Assembly: GCA_905221605.1 (NCBI GenBank)
Contig: CAJNDS010001258.1
Location: 27,501 to 72,500, forward strand
Origin: Symbiodinium natans
Taxonomy: Eukaryota; Sar; Dinophyceae; Suessiales; Symbiodiniaceae
Reading direction: 5' to 3'
Length of the DNA: 45,000 nt
This document shows positions 20,990 to 32,464 of this stretch, one piece after another. How positions within the stretch are numbered: the first letter of the stretch is position 1; each line of letters starts with the position of its first letter. Under the pieces are notes generated by a model. It saw nothing but the letters and a program-made list of their open reading frames with translations. It had not been told where the DNA came from and ran no database searches. Made by a program: the position numbers and the translations under genes.

Positions 20990-21300
20990 TTTCGTGTGCC
21001 CTCGTTATCCTTCCCCCTTCCACGAACTGCACCCAGCTCTTGTCAGCGATGCCCTGTGAAAGCACAGGTCGAACTGCTCCTTCGCCTTTGGCAAGGCCCT
21101 CTTAGACAGGAAAGCCTTGCGCAGTCCGTAGACGAAGTTGTCAGTGCCATCGCCCACCACCACCGTGGCATAGCTCATGAGCCATCCAGGGGGCACAACC
21201 AATGCTGCACCAACGCTGCTTCCGATGCACTTTGACATGCAAGGGCTACTTCGCGTGAAGTGCTTGCTTCCTTGTGCTGAGCCGGCAAGCCACTCGAAGC
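20990..21300 (-). CDS. unassigned coding island, about 300 bp, two frames
   Basis: From acceptor GGCAAG|GC (21300) the frame encodes a long protein-like stretch including LVVPPGWLMSYATVVVGDGT and FVYGLRKAFLSKR. Near 21060 the same frame degrades, while a second minus frame becomes protein-like after TTTCACAG|GGC (GIADKSWVQFVEGGRITRA). This suggests an intron of unknown start or a frameshift between them. It is the longest unique coding-like island in the window. No family recognised. Confidence 0.45.
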
Positions 21301-21573
21301 CTTGCCATAAGCCAACTTATGTTGTTTTTAATAGTCCTAGAAATTACAAACAGGATACATAACTTGTACATCACTTCAAAAGTCATATCCTACCCTTCCC
21401 CCTTTTTCCCCTTCCCCCCCATCCCATCAAACCCTAAACCCCAAACCCCAAACCTTAAACCATAAACCCAAACCCCAAACCCCAAACCCTATACCCCACA
21501 CCCTGAACCCTAAACCCTAAACCCTAAACCCTAAACCCTAAACCTTAAACCCCAAATCCCAAACGTCGGAAAC

Positions 21574-21647
21574 CCTCCGTGCCGATCCTCCATCTGCAGA
21601 GCGAGAACTGAGCGCAGGACTTCGGGGCTCGGAGAGCCAGAGATCGC
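21574..21647 (-). CDS. unassigned exon AISGSPSPEVLRSVL
   Basis: Acceptor ACCAG|GCG, AISGSPSPEVLRSVLALQME then DRHG, donor GT (GGAGG|GTTTCC). A clean reading with usable sites. Confidence 0.45.
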
Positions 21648-22375
21648 CTGGTTTGGCGTTTAGGGTTTAGGGTTTAGGGTTTAGGGTTTAGGGTTTAGGG
21701 TTTAGGGTTTAGGGTTTAGGGTTTAGGGTTTGGGGTTTGGGGTTTAGGGTCTAGGGTGGCTTGGAGGTGTTTAAGGGTTTGGGGGCTTCGGGGTTTAAGA
21801 ATTTAGGGGCTTAGTTCGGGGTTCAGGGTTTGGAGTTGAGCGGCTTTAGGGTTTGGGATTTAGGGCTCGGGTTTAGGGCTGGCTGAGGGTCAAGGGTTTT
21901 CTGTTCTTTTGGGGCTTGTGGGGGTTAATGGCATTCCCTGAGCCTGACACCACAAGGCCCGCAGATTAGAAATCTCAAAAATCTCAAAACCGTTGCGCCC
22001 GCCCGACCCCCCGCCCCCAACTCCCCAAAACAATCAAACTCCTAGCTCTAAACCCTAAACCCGAAACCCTGAACCCTAAACCCTAAACCCTAAACCTTGA
22101 ACCCTAAACCCTAAACCCTAAACCCGAAGGCACCTCCGAGGTCAACGTCGGCTGGGGGCATGTACCAGTCTCGGCCTCATCGCAGGGTCCCGGGAGGAGG
22201 CTTCTGAGCTTCGGAGGTCCAGGGCCCACTATAGGGCGACCCTACAAGCCCCTGAACCCTAAACCCTAAACCCTAAACCCGAAACCCTATACCCTAAACC
22301 CTAAACTTCAAGGGCGCTGGGGGGCGGAAGGCGGTTTTGGTTCAGGGTTTAGGTCGAAAGGGCAGTTTTCCGAAC

Positions 22376-22430
22376 CATTTTGAATACTGGGCTTGGGGCC
22401 AACATGCTTTGGAGGACTAATCAGGTTTCC
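22376..22430 (-). CDS. unassigned exon GNLISPPKHVGPKPS
   Basis: Acceptor GGCGAG|GGA, GNLISPPKHVGPKPSIQN, donor GT (AATG|GTTCGG). Open on both sides; Pro/Lys-rich linker-like. Confidence 0.4.
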
Positions 22431-22504
22431 CTCGCCCGGGCGTAGTTCAGGGGTGGAGGTCTCGATGTTGAGGGTCTAGGGTTGAGGGTCCCACGCCCTA
22501 GGCG

Positions 22505-22640
22505 GAAGGAGCGAGAGAGAGAGAGAGAGAGAGAGAAACAAAAAAAAAAAAGAGAAAGAGAATGAGAAAGAGAAAGAGAAACAGAAAGAGAAAGAACAAG
22601 AGAAGCGAAAGAGAAAGAGGGAGACGGAAAGACAGAAAGA
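22505..22640 (+). repeat. GA-rich purine tract
   Basis: (GA)n, a poly-A run, then imperfect GAAAGA repeats, asymmetric purine DNA. Confidence 0.85.
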
Positions 22641-23194
22641 AAGAACGACAATACATCAACACAAAAAGGATGAGGCGCAAACCACACACACAAACACACA
22701 AAATCAAAACCTTTACAGATAGCACTATGACAACACAAAAACACTCTGCCTGCAAGGTGGGCATGTAGGGTTTAGGGTTTAGGATTAGAGTTTAGGGCAT
22801 AGGGCCCTCCTACAGGAGGGATTGTTCGGCATAACTAGGTGATATGGGGGACCGGAATCGTACACGAGAACAATCATGGTACGAAGAGGGGCATCTATCC
22901 AAACCCTAAACCGACTAAACCCTAAACCCCGATACCCTCAACCCAGTACCCGAAAAAACCGGAAAACACAAACCCTAAGGAAAAACCGGGGGGGGGGGGG
23001 GGGGGGTTATGGTTTAGGTTTCGGGTTTAGGGTTTATAGGGCGTATGGGGTTTAGGTCTTAGGGTTCAGGTTTCAGGGCTTTGGTGCAGAAGAAGGGTTT
23101 AGGGTTTAGGGTTTAGGGCTAGGGTTTAGGGTTTGGGGTTTAGGGTTTAGGGTTTAGGGTTTAGGGTTCAGGGTTCAGGGTTTAGGGTTGCATC

Positions 23195-23247
23195 GAGAGG
23201 CTGTCGAAGTCATCGTCGTGGTAACGCGTGGGCCTGCGCAAGCCATC
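23195..23247 (-). CDS. unassigned exon, acidic, GA donor
   Basis: Acceptor CCCGAG|GAT, DGLRRPTRYHDDDFDSL, donor GA (CTCTC|GATGCA). The frame is open further upstream too. Confidence 0.4.
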
Positions 23248-24255
23248 CTCGGGAGCGGACGGGGGGCTTACGGATAGGGGCTTCGAACCCTCGGAAGCCC
23301 AATATAGGGTTTAGGGTTTAGGGTTTAGGGTTTAGGGTTTAGGGTTTAGGGTTTAGGGTTTAGGGTTTAGGGTTTAGGGTTTAGGGTGTAAGGCTTACTT
23401 TGGGGTTTAGGGTTTAAGGGTTTATTAGGGTTTAGGGTTTGGGGTTTAGGGCTTATCGGACCGAGGGTTTAGGGCTGGGGTTGAGAGTTTCAGGCTGTAG
23501 GCCTCAATTCCCGAAGCACCCGAAAAGGATGCAAACAGGGTTTCGGGCTGGTGTAGGGTTTAGGGTTTAGGGTTGAGGGTTCAGGGCTTAGGGTTTAGGG
23601 TTTAGGGTTTAGGGAGGCGCTGCCCAAAATGCGGAATTTTCGAGCAGCCCTGGGGTCAGTGGTTCGGGCGTTCCCCCCCCCTAGCTCAATGTACTATCTT
23701 TGCCGGTGACCTCAGAACACGAAGGGCGCCCTGTTTGTTTGAACAGTTCTTGAAAGAGCCGAACCCAAAACGGCGAAGGAACAACTCTATCAGAATCTTT
23801 AAGGTGCTATCGGGCTACAGCCTCACGAACACACACACACACACACGCCCCAAAAAAACACAAACAATAAAATCAAAGATACCAAGAGAACAAAGCAAAA
23901 AAAAACACATACATATATATATATATACACACCAAGAAAGCAAACAAGAAAACTACAGATACCAAGAGAACCAAAGCAAAACAAAAACATATACACACAC
24001 ACACACACAGAGGTACTCTAAGCCTGCTGATCCTGTGCTGTCCGGAAAGAGGATTTAACCGTAAACCCTAAACACTAAACCCCAAACCCTTTTTCGATTT
24101 TCTCATGGCCAAAAACCTAAAACAAGCTTCGGGAGTTCAGCTTTCTGGAGTCCAGAGGGCCAGGGTTTAGGCTTTAGGGTTTAGGGTTTAGGGTTTAGGG
24201 TTTCGGGTTTAGGGTTCAGAGGGCCAGGAGAAGTTCTGAGCTTCCCGACCCCAAA

Positions 24256-24288
24256 CCGCCGCCGGTGCACGTCGTAAAGCTCCTCGCA
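24256..24288 (-). CDS. unassigned micro-exon CEELYDVHRRR
   Basis: Eleven codons after CAACAAG|TGC. Another island at 24905-24995 reads GFLRGPEALVKATGFGFVAT on the same strand. Both are short and need transcript support. Confidence 0.25.
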
Positions 24289-25289
24289 CTTGTTGGGATG
24301 GAGGGTTTCAGGGGGGGGCTAGGGTTCAAGGTTCAGGGTTTAGCGGTTAGGGGGCGGTCTGCGCTCTCCCTCAGGCACGAAGCCCTCCTAAAAAAAACAA
24401 AAGCATGCAGAGCAGGGCGCGGAGAAGCCGTCGCCAGCATTAAGGGGTAAAAGGAGGGACCCCTACAAGGGACCCTTAATCTTATTCCCCTATATAACCG
24501 CTATATATATATATATATATGAATGTATATATATATATATATAAACCTTGTATACTTCCATTATTTACCTAAGTCGCCCCCAAATAACGCCTATATGGCC
24601 CCTAAGGTCCCTGACAAGGGTCCCCTGCTTTGGTCCCTTGACACCAACAACTTGGGATCTGAATGTCTAAGGCCACATGGTCCCTGGATATGGTCCCTTA
24701 CCTCCTCTACGGCCCCCCCATTCAAAGGCCCACACTGCGGGAGCATGCAACTACCCTGAGAAAATGTGTATAATTCCGGGGGCCCCCGAATATACTATGG
24801 GAACCCTCTGGTGCCGGCGCAGGCGCACACTCCCTGAGCCCTAAGCTTGCGCTTTGCGAGCTTCTTGGAGTTCGGAGGATCGGGGATTAGGGTTTAGGGT
24901 TTGGGGCTTGGGTAAGACACCAGACACGGGTCGCTACAAATCCGAACCCAGTAGCCTTGACGAGAGCTTCAGGGCCGCGCAGGAATCCCCCTAAGGCTGC
25001 TGTACTAGGCCATTGTCGCATCCTATAGCCAGTAGACGAACATACTAACAAGAAACTTTGATCCTAACCCTAAACCCTAAACCCTAAACTCTAAACCCGA
25101 AACCCTAAACCCTAAACCCTGAACCCATCCTAGAGTATATGCCCCATGCTCCTCAGGCCCGATCCTGAGCCCAGCGAAAGAGAAACAGCGAAAATATCCT
25201 AAATCCTAGGCCCTAAGTCCTCAACCTTTGAAACCGCAAGCCCTCAAGCCTAAACCTCTTCAACTCTACACCTACACCCTACACTCTAC

Positions 25290-25530
25290 ACCCTACACCC
25301 TAAACCCTAAACCCTAAACCCTAAACCCTAAACCCTAAACCCTAAACCCTAAACCCTAAACCCTAAACCCTAAACCCTAAACCCTAAACCCTAAACCCTA
25401 AACCCTAAACCCTAAACCCTAACCCTAAACCCTAAACCCTACACGCTACACCCTAAACCCTAAACCCTAAACCCTAAACCCTACCCCAAACCCTAGACCC
25501 TGAACCCTAAACCCTACACCCTTCAAAGGT
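25290..25530 (-). repeat. CCCTAAA array
   Basis: About 33 units, mostly perfect, with CCCTACA variants at both ends. Confidence 0.95.
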
Positions 25531-25557
25531 AGTGTTTCAGGGTCGCACCCCAACCCT

Positions 25558-25640
25558 GCCTTCCCCCAATCCAGCGAGCTGCCCGGAACCTTTGGCCGCC
25601 GGTAGCCTGGGCATCTCGGCAATTTGTGTTGGAGTTTTTG
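25558..25640 (-). CDS. unassigned exon-like island
   Basis: TPTQIAEMPRLPAAKGSGQL then AGLGEG, minus strand, between two CCCTAAA arrays. No family recognised. Confidence 0.35.
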
Positions 25641-26591
25641 GGTAAACCATACTCCCAAAACCCCAAACCCCAAACCCCAAACCCTAGTCCCTAAACCCTA
25701 ATCCTAAACCCAGCTGCCCAACATCCGAGGCACGCGGCGCGGCTTCAACCCTTTAAAGACATACGGGTTCTGATGACCTCGAAGCATGAGCAGACGTGAA
25801 CGCATTGAGCTCCCAGACACCTCAAGTTTTCGGCTTAGGCCTTGCAGGCTCAGGTTGTAAGGTTTTAGGGTTTTAGGGTTTAGGGCTTAGGGTTTAGGGT
25901 TTAGGGCTCAGGGTTCAGGGGTGAAGTACGGCCAAAGGCCTTCCCTCGCGACACGGCCTTGTGCGAACTCCTCAGTGGTCCAGGCTTTTCACCTTGAGCC
26001 CACCCCCTGCGGAAGAAAGATGGCCAACCAGCCTTGCGGAATCCTTCTTCCTGGCATGTTATAGCCAATGATATGATGTAGGGTTTAAGTTTCTTGTATC
26101 CCCAAAAGGACACCCAGCACACACACTCACCAAATTTAAAAAGGAGACTTATATACACTCACCAATGACAGTAACATAAACCCTGCTTCATATACATAAG
26201 GGCGGCCCAAAATATGATGGTAGGCATTCTCCCAACGCCCCTCCCCAAAAGGAGGCACCCCAAACTCCAAACGCTTGGCCCAAAACAAGCTGAGCCCCAA
26301 GCCCTGCAACCCTCAAAACGCCAAAGCCCTAAAGACCCTACTAAACCCTAAGCCCATACATGAACAACCCTAAGCCCCTAAGAGCTTAAACCCCTAAAAC
26401 TCTAAGCACCCCAAACCCCCTAACCCCCCTAAAACCGAAAACTCCCTAAACTAAACGCCTAAACCCTAAAACCCTAAACTCCCTAAACCCCCAAACCACC
26501 CAAACCCTAAACCCCAAACCCTAAACCCTAAACCCTAAACCCTAAACCCTAAACCCTAAACCCTAAACCCTAAACCCTAAACCCTAAACCC

Positions 26592-26686
26592 CCGGAAGTC
26601 CCAAAAGCTATTCTGCTCCCTTGGCTCCCTACGACTCATGTCCAAGGACAGGAGGTCGTCCTGCGCTTCACGGGAGCGCTGTCGAG
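26592..26686 (-). CDS. unassigned exon-like island, charged
   Basis: RQRSREAQDDLLSLDMSRRE then PREQNSFWDF on the minus strand. An internal acceptor (GCGCAG|GAC, 26660) could trim it. The neighbouring island 26880-26965 reads EVGHFLATAAPPGCAMLPGD. Confidence 0.4.
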
Positions 26687-26962
26687 GTTTGGGGTTTAGG
26701 GTTTGGGGTTTAGGGTTTAGGGTTTGGGGTTTAGGGTTTAGGGTTTAGGTTTTAGGGTTTAGGGTTTAGGGTTTAGGGTTTAGGTTTTAGGGTTTAGGTT
26801 TTAGGGTTCCAGGTTTAGAGTTTGCATAGGGCTTAGCCTTTAAGGTTGGGGGCTTAATCTTCAGGGTTTTGCCTTCTTTTGAGGTCCCTATCACCGGGGA
26901 GCATCGCGCACCCGGGGGGCGCCGCTGTTGCTAGGAAATGCCCCACCTCAGCTGGGCCCGAA

Positions 26963-27122
26963 GCCCCGAACTCTAACCCTGAACCCTAAACCCTAAACCC
27001 TAAACCCTAAACCCTAAACCCTAAACCCTAAACCCTAAACCCTAAACCCTAAACCCTAAACCCTAAACCCTAAACCCTAAACCCTAAACCCTAAACCCAG
27101 GGTTTAGGGGCTAGGGTTTAGG
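26963..27122. repeat. CCCTAAA array with inversion junction
   Basis: About 18 CCCTAAA units to 27098, then an immediate flip to GGGTTTAGGGG. Confidence 0.9.
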
Positions 27123-27171
27123 AAACCTTCGGATGCCTACACATAAAGCCCATTGACGTACACGTTCCTAC

Positions 27172-27223
27172 CAGGGAATGAGGAAGGGCCCCAAATTGGT
27201 GTGGTTGGGCGCGTAGAGTATGT
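27172..27223 (-). CDS. unassigned exon ILYAPNHTNLGPFLIP
   Basis: Acceptor GGTTAG|AC, sixteen codons, donor GT (CCCTG|GTAGGA). Protein-like, with usable sites at both ends. Confidence 0.4.
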
Positions 27224-27458
27224 CTAACCGTTAAAGGATTATGCAGGGAACCTAAGGTAAACCCTAAACCCTAAACCCTAAACCCTAAACCCTAAACCCT
27301 AAACCCTAAACCCTAAACCCTAAATCCCAAACCCTAAAACCCAAACCCTAAACCCTACAGACTCTAACTCCAAATCAGCCCAGCTAGGCTCACATCCCCC
27401 AACTTCACCCAAAGTACCAACTACCGCCAAGACGCCAAAGAACTAAATATCCTTGCTT

Positions 27459-27870
27459 CAGGGTTTAGGGTTTAGGGTTTAGGGTTTAGGGTTTAGGGTT
27501 TAGGGTTTAGGGTTTAGGGTTTAGGGTTTAGGGTTTAGGGTTTAGGGTTTAGGGTTTAGGGTTTAGGGTTTAGGAATCCCTCCCCCCTCCCCCCAAGTCC
27601 CCCCTAAAGTCTAAGCTCTGTCCCTCAGCACGGCGCTTTGGGGCGTTGGGGGCTGCGGCGGCGATGGCACCTCCTGGGTTGATGGGCCCAACACTTGGGT
27701 GGTTGGTCAGAATTATGATCCCTTTTGGTTTAGGGTTTAGGGTTTAGGGTTTAGGGTTTAGGGTTTAGGGTTTAGGGTTTAGGGTTTAGGGTTTAGGGTT
27801 TAGGGTTTAGGGTTTAGGGTTTAGGGTTTAGGGTTTGGGGTTTGGGGTTTGGGGTTTAGGGTGTTGGGGT
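27459..27870 (+). repeat. two long TTTAGGG arrays
   Basis: Arrays at 27459-27573 and 27727-27870, about 16 and 20 units, separated by the GIIILTNHPS island. Confidence 0.95.
27605..27735 (-). CDS. unassigned exon-like island GIIILTNHPSVGP
   Basis: GIIILTNHPSVGPINPGGAI followed by an Ala-rich, then basic stretch. Flanked by TTTAGGG arrays. The plus strand is also open (GTSWVDGPNTWVVG). Confidence 0.35.
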
Positions 27871-28498
27871 ACCCTGAATATTAGGTGCCGTATGAAAATA
27901 GCATACTTTTGAAAACCACCCACTTGGAGGTTGTTTTGTTTGAGGGTTTAGGGCTGTGGGGCTTAGGGTTGATTCGAGGTTTAGGGCTTGTGGTTTAGGG
28001 TTTAGGGTTTAGGGTTTAGGGTTTGGGGTTTAGGGTTTGGGGTTTAGGGTGTGGGATTTGGGGCTTAGTGTTTAGGGTTTGGGGTTTCGGGTTTAGAGTT
28101 TTGGATTCAGGTTGGTTCCCAAGCATGAGCAACTACTGCAACAACTTTTCCTCAGCGCTGAGCCCAAACTGGGTCCTCAACATGTGTGTTTAGGGTTGAG
28201 GGTTTAGGGTTTAGGGTTTAGGGTTTTGGGTTTAGGGTTTAGGGTTTAGGGTTCAGGGTTGAGGGTGTGGACTTCAGGTTTACAAGCAGGTGGCTCTGAC
28301 TTGTGAAAGGCCTCAGCCCCAATTCCACAAAACAACCCCCCTTCAAAAAAAGAGAACGAAAGCCCCAGCGAGCCCCAACACCCTAGAACCGTAATTTTCA
28401 CCCTAAACCCTAAACCCCAAACCCTACACCCTGAACCCCTAGCACCCTAGACCCAAAATCCGAGCCCGCCGCCCAGTAGTCGCTCAGCACCGGGGAGC

Positions 28499-28555
28499 CT
28501 GGCTTTGGTAGGGGAACCCATGACCTTCGGAGGGTGCTGCCATCTCCGCATCCAG
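28499..28555 (-). CDS. unassigned exon with GC donor
   Basis: LDAEMAAPSEGHGFPYQSQ ending CAG|GCTCCC, a GC donor like those of the two identified genes. Confidence 0.35.
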
Positions 28556-28692
28556 GGTTTAGGGTTTAGGGTTTAGGGTTTAGGGTTTAGGGTTTAGGGT
28601 TTAGGGTTTAGGGTTTAGGGTTTAGGGTTTAGGGTTTAGGGTTTAGGGTTTAGGGTTTAGGGTTTAGGGTTTAGGGTTTAGGGTTTAGGGTA
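28554..28692 (+). repeat. TTTAGGG array
   Basis: About 19 perfect units, joined directly to a family A inverted-repeat element at 28691. Confidence 0.95.
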
Positions 28693-28793
28693 CCCAGGAG
28701 TAACCTAGGAATAAAGGGTACCCTCGTTGGTTTTAAGGGGTTTGAAGGAACCCCAACCCCTAAAAAAAGGAACTAGGGCCTACTCCGGGCCTG
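28691..28793. mobile_element. family A-related element
   Basis: Ends ACCCAGGAGTAACC and CTACTCCGGG with internal AAGGGTACCC and GGAACCCC. A right-half fragment of the same subtype (GGGCCTACTCTGG) lies at 44291-44345. Confidence 0.55.
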
Positions 28794-28909
28794 AGAGCAC
28801 CTGATCCTGCTTGGAAGCCATTTTCTTACCTCCTGCTGCGCCGAGGCCAGAGCGCATGCGACCCCAAACCCTAAACCCTAAACCCTAAACCCTAAACCCT
28901 AAACCCTAA

Positions 28910-29012
28910 ACCCGTTGCCACAACCCCGCTCACGTGAGCTGCAGCCACGGCGGCGTGCGTTGGAGCTTTAAGGCTCTTGCGCTGATGGACTCCGGGTTTC
29001 GCGTTGGGGGGT
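28910..29012 (-). CDS. unassigned exon-like island, Ala/Val-rich
   Basis: NAKPGVHQRKSLKAPTHAAV, then AAAHVSGVVATG, open throughout on the minus strand and running into a TTTAGGG array. Boundaries unknown. Confidence 0.35.
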
Positions 29013-29233
29013 AAGGGTGGCAGGGTTCCTTCCTTCTTTCAAGTTTCCTTCTCTCTGCACAGAGAAAGGCCAAACAAAGAACTGAAAACAAAAGGGCAGA
29101 AAGACCAAACGAGCTGGGGATCGGGTTTCGGTTTCAAGCGCGGCCTTACAGGATTGCCTTTTCAGCACCTCTGTCTGCAAATGGCATTTTCTTGAGAGAC
29201 ATAGAAAGGAGAAGAGTCAAACGTCCGACTTAC

Positions 29234-29319
29234 GCAGGAAACCTCGACTCACACAGCCCGCCACGACTCGGGTTCGTAGAGGTTCGTAGGTCGCGGGTCT
29301 CAGGGATTTCAGACTTTCC
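29234..29319 (-). CDS. unassigned exon with strong splice sites
   Basis: Acceptor CCCACAG|G, ESLKSLRPATYEPLRTRVVA then GCVSRGFL, donor CTGC|GTAAGT. Both sites are canonical, which makes this one of the better unassigned exons. Confidence 0.5.
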
Positions 29320-29687
29320 CTGTGGGGCTCCTAGGGCCTTTAGAGAGCAGAGCTTTTTGTGGTGCCCCCCAGCACCACCACCTCAAATTGGGGCCTTGAG
29401 AGCTTTTCAAAGCATTTAGAGCTTAGGGCTTTTGTGCTAAACCCTAAACCCCAAACCCCAAACCCCAAACCCTAAACCCTAAACCCCAAACCCCAAACCC
29501 CAAACCCCAAAGATTCCACCTCTTCCCAGTGACAGCATGGATCCGCTTCGCGGGCCAGCCGCCAAGGCCTGCGCGCGCCCACATCGGCGTGCCCAAAAAA
29601 AAGCCTAAAAGCTAAACCCTAAACCCTAAACCCTAAACCCTAAACCCCTAAACCCCTAAACCCCTAAACCCTAAACGGAAAATTTAA

Positions 29688-29790
29688 GGGCTTCCAGGGC
29701 TTCAAGGGCTTCTAGGGCTTACAGGGCTTCTAGGGCTTACAGGGCTTCTAGGGCTTCTAGGGCTTTTAGGGCTTATAGTATAGGGCTTAC
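29688..29790 (+). repeat. GGGCTTCTA short tandem repeat
   Basis: About ten 9-10 bp units alternating GGGCTTCTA and GGGCTTACA. Confidence 0.8.
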
Positions 29791-30238
29791 AGGGACCCTA
29801 AACCCTAAACCCGAAATAACCCTAAACCTTAAACGTCTGGCGCCTTCAGGAATCCCTTAAGAAGCCTGACAAGCCTCCCGATGATGTTTCATGGAAACCT
29901 TAACTGAGGGGTCTTTGGCTCGTTGAGACTACGGCTTGCCTCTAGACCCGGAACCCTGTTGCAAAGGGCGAAGGGTTTAGAGTTAGGGTTTAGGGTTTAG
30001 GGTTTAGGGCTGGGGTGTGTATGTCATATGTCGCTGATCCAACCCTAAACCCCTCAACGCCAGCATCGGATCGTCTGACCTTCAGGGTTAGAGTAGTCGG
30101 AGATAGACGAATATGTGATATGGGTGTGGGGTTTACAAGGTTTACAGGCTTTGTGGGGTTCATAGGGCTTACAGGGTGTGTGTGTGTGTGTGTGCGGAAT
30201 CTAGTGGGTTTAACGGGTTTTGAGGGGTGCCTATTTTG

Positions 30239-30240
<2 letters not shown>

Positions 30241-30293
<53 letters not shown>

Positions 30294-30312
30294 GCGAGCG
30301 AGAGAGCGAGGG
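30241..30312 (+). repeat. AG/AGCG microsatellite
   Basis: (AG)n of about 20 units passing into (AGCG)n. Confidence 0.9.
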
Positions 30313-30666
30313 GTGTAGGATTTCGGGGCTAAGCCCGAGAACTGTTCGCGCTCGGTTTAAGGGTGGTTACGTAGACTTCTCTCTCAGCCTTTTCAAGCAA
30401 CAACGGCCGGGGTTTCTAGGAACCAAGGTTTAGGATTTGGGGATTTAGCGCTTCGGGGTCCTGATGTTTTCGGGGTTCAGGGTTTGGGCTTCGGCCCACC
30501 ACCCCTAGTGGCAGAGCCCTGAAACCCTAGAGGTGCTTCTTGCCGCTTCAGCCTCGGCCCAGACTGGCTGACATAGCAGCCTTTCTTGCCTCAATCAGCA
30601 CCCCAAAAACCCTAAACCCTAAACCCGACACCCTAAACCCGAAACCCGAAACCCTAAATCCTGAAC

Positions 30667-30742
30667 CCTCCTCTCCTCCGACAGCTGGTCGAGGCTGGCG
30701 CTCAGCCGCGCCACTGAGGCCTGGAGGGCAAAGACCTCACAG
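30667..30742 (-). CDS. unassigned coiled-coil exon
   Basis: Acceptor GCACAG|C; CEVFALQASVARLSASLDQL then SEERR; donor GT (AGG|GTTCAG). The heptad pattern of L/V/A suggests a coiled coil. Related islands nearby on the same strand are 30930-31010 (Ser/Pro linker ending in a stop), 30330-30415 (LLLEKAEREVYVTTLK) and 30055-30128 (ITYSSISDYSNPEGQ, stop). Confidence 0.45.
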
Positions 30743-30819
30743 CTGTGCTGAGGGACACCCTAAACCCTAAACCCTAAACCCTAAACCCTAAACCCTAAAC
30801 CCTAAACCCTAAACGACAT

Positions 30820-30902
30820 GGGCAGTTCTCTAAGTGAGGGTACCCTCTTGGGATCCCCCGGTATAACGGACCCAAACAGGGACACTAGTTTAGCGAGCTA
30901 CC
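30820..30902. mobile_element. family D inverted-repeat element
   Basis: 83 bp; left end GGGCAGTTCTCTAAGT pairs with the right end complement GGTAGCTCGCTAAACT. Internal GGACCCAAAC is shared with the copy at 32293. Confidence 0.65.
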
Positions 30903-31309
30903 AACATGAAGGAGCGGCCGGGCTTAGGCAAGAAGGTCTCGGGTGGGCGGTATAGAGTTTTTGGGGCTCGGGGATGAGGATTTCGGGGAGGTGCCCTTCA
31001 CAAGCCGCTTGTCTAGGGTACTTTGGGTCCCTGGCTCAATAACTCTTACAGATGCGAAACAAGAGGGCCCACACTTCGGATCCCTACAAACAAGGGTAAG
31101 GGACCAATGCTACGGGCACATGGTTCCAACCTTAGAGTTTGGGGGCTTCGCTGGGTTTATATATGGGTTTGTATATGGGTTTATATATGTTTATATATAT
31201 ATATAGGTTTTGGGTTTGGGGCTTAGGAGGGAGTAGTGCAGGGTTTCCGGGTGCCCCACCAAACCGGGAGGAGAAAAGCAGCGTCATATTGGGGGGGGGG
31301 GGGGGGGGT

Positions 31310-32040
31310 CGTAAAAGATTACCCCTGATGTTCGCTTAGAGTCCGCATATAGTTATAGCAATAGCAACCCCCAAAGCCCTCTTCAAATTATGAAGGCCCC
31401 TGTTTACTTATGGTCCTCTTATGGTCCCTATATAGCTATGCTAGAATATCCCTTCTCAGGCTCCTAGACTACTGTACCCAGGCTTGCGTTGCCCGGGATC
31501 CCAGCAAGGCTTTGGCTTGAAAAAGGGCTGCAGGGAGGGATTCGGGTTTAGGAATATAGGGTTAGAGTTTATAGGGATTACCAGGGTTTACCACAGGCCC
31601 TACAAAGCTGGGATTCTCCAACCGTAGAACTGAATATATATATATATATATGTATATATGTATCTATCTATATATATATATATACATTGCTATACTCCGT
31701 TAGTACTATACTACCATAGTATGATGTTACACTACTATACTACTACACTACAAGACTACTATTCTACTATACTACTATACTACGATACTACGATACTACG
31801 GTACTACGATACTACGATATCTCTTCCATATCGAGATATTACTCGATTACAGTATTACTGTAGATCTGTAGTACTAGATTGCTATATTGCCTTATTAAGA
31901 TAATACTATATTCCTACAGAACTATATTACTAGATTTCCAAATTTTCACATTATTACATTATGTCTTTCTGGGGCGCACACCCGGTGCACCAGAAAAGCG
32001 AGGACCTGCACCCGGCCCATGGGGCTGCCCATTGTTCTTT
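31310..32040. other. AT-rich stretch without clear exons
   Basis: Unique AT-richer sequence and the TACTA tract. The island 31960-32045 is open in all readings on both strands and cannot be assigned. Confidence 0.4.
31635..31940 (+). repeat. TA and TACTA satellite-like tract
   Basis: (TA)n at 31635-31685 followed by about 230 bp of irregular TACTA/TACGA repeats, by far the most AT-rich part of the window. Confidence 0.8.
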
Positions 32041-32047
32041 GTTGGGA

Positions 32048-32198
32048 GGGTTTAGGGTTTAGGGTTTAGGGTTTAGGGTTTAGGGTTTAGGGTTTAGGGT
32101 TTAGGGTTTAGGGTTTAGGGTTTAGGGTTTAGGGTTTAGGGTTTAGGGTTTAGGGTTTAGGGTTTAGGGTTTAGGGTTTAGCGTTTAGCGTTTAGGGG
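32048..32198 (+). repeat. TTTAGGG array
   Basis: About 21 perfect units ending in two TTTAGCG units. Confidence 0.95.
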
Positions 32199-32292
32199 TA
32201 TCCTCATCATGGCTGATTGATTTAAGTTCCATGGAGCAGGGACGTCACCAGAGTACAGGAAACGGCGTAAATAGGCATGTTTCTGCCTATAT

Positions 32293-32374
32293 GGGTATCT
32301 AGTGGGGTCCCTATGTTAGGGGTCCGTACTATGCACAGGACCCAAACAAGGGACCCTAATTTAGAGAACTACCC
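32293..32374. mobile_element. family D element, second copy
   Basis: 82 bp; right half GGACCCAAACAAGGGACCCT and TTTAGAGAACTACCC matches the 30820 copy. The left end is shortened. Confidence 0.6.
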
Positions 32375-32464
32375 ACATTTCTCTCATATTACCCTTGATG
32401 CCCATACTTCCCATGATGTGTGGTTGCTCAATAGTGAAGTCGAGTTCCTCAGCAGCAACCGTTT

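Noticed and set aside
22421-22768. 107- and 68-codon ORFs
   Set aside because: Purine/pyrimidine tract readings (RKRKR or FLFLS); only the unique part near 22376-22430 is kept, in another frame.
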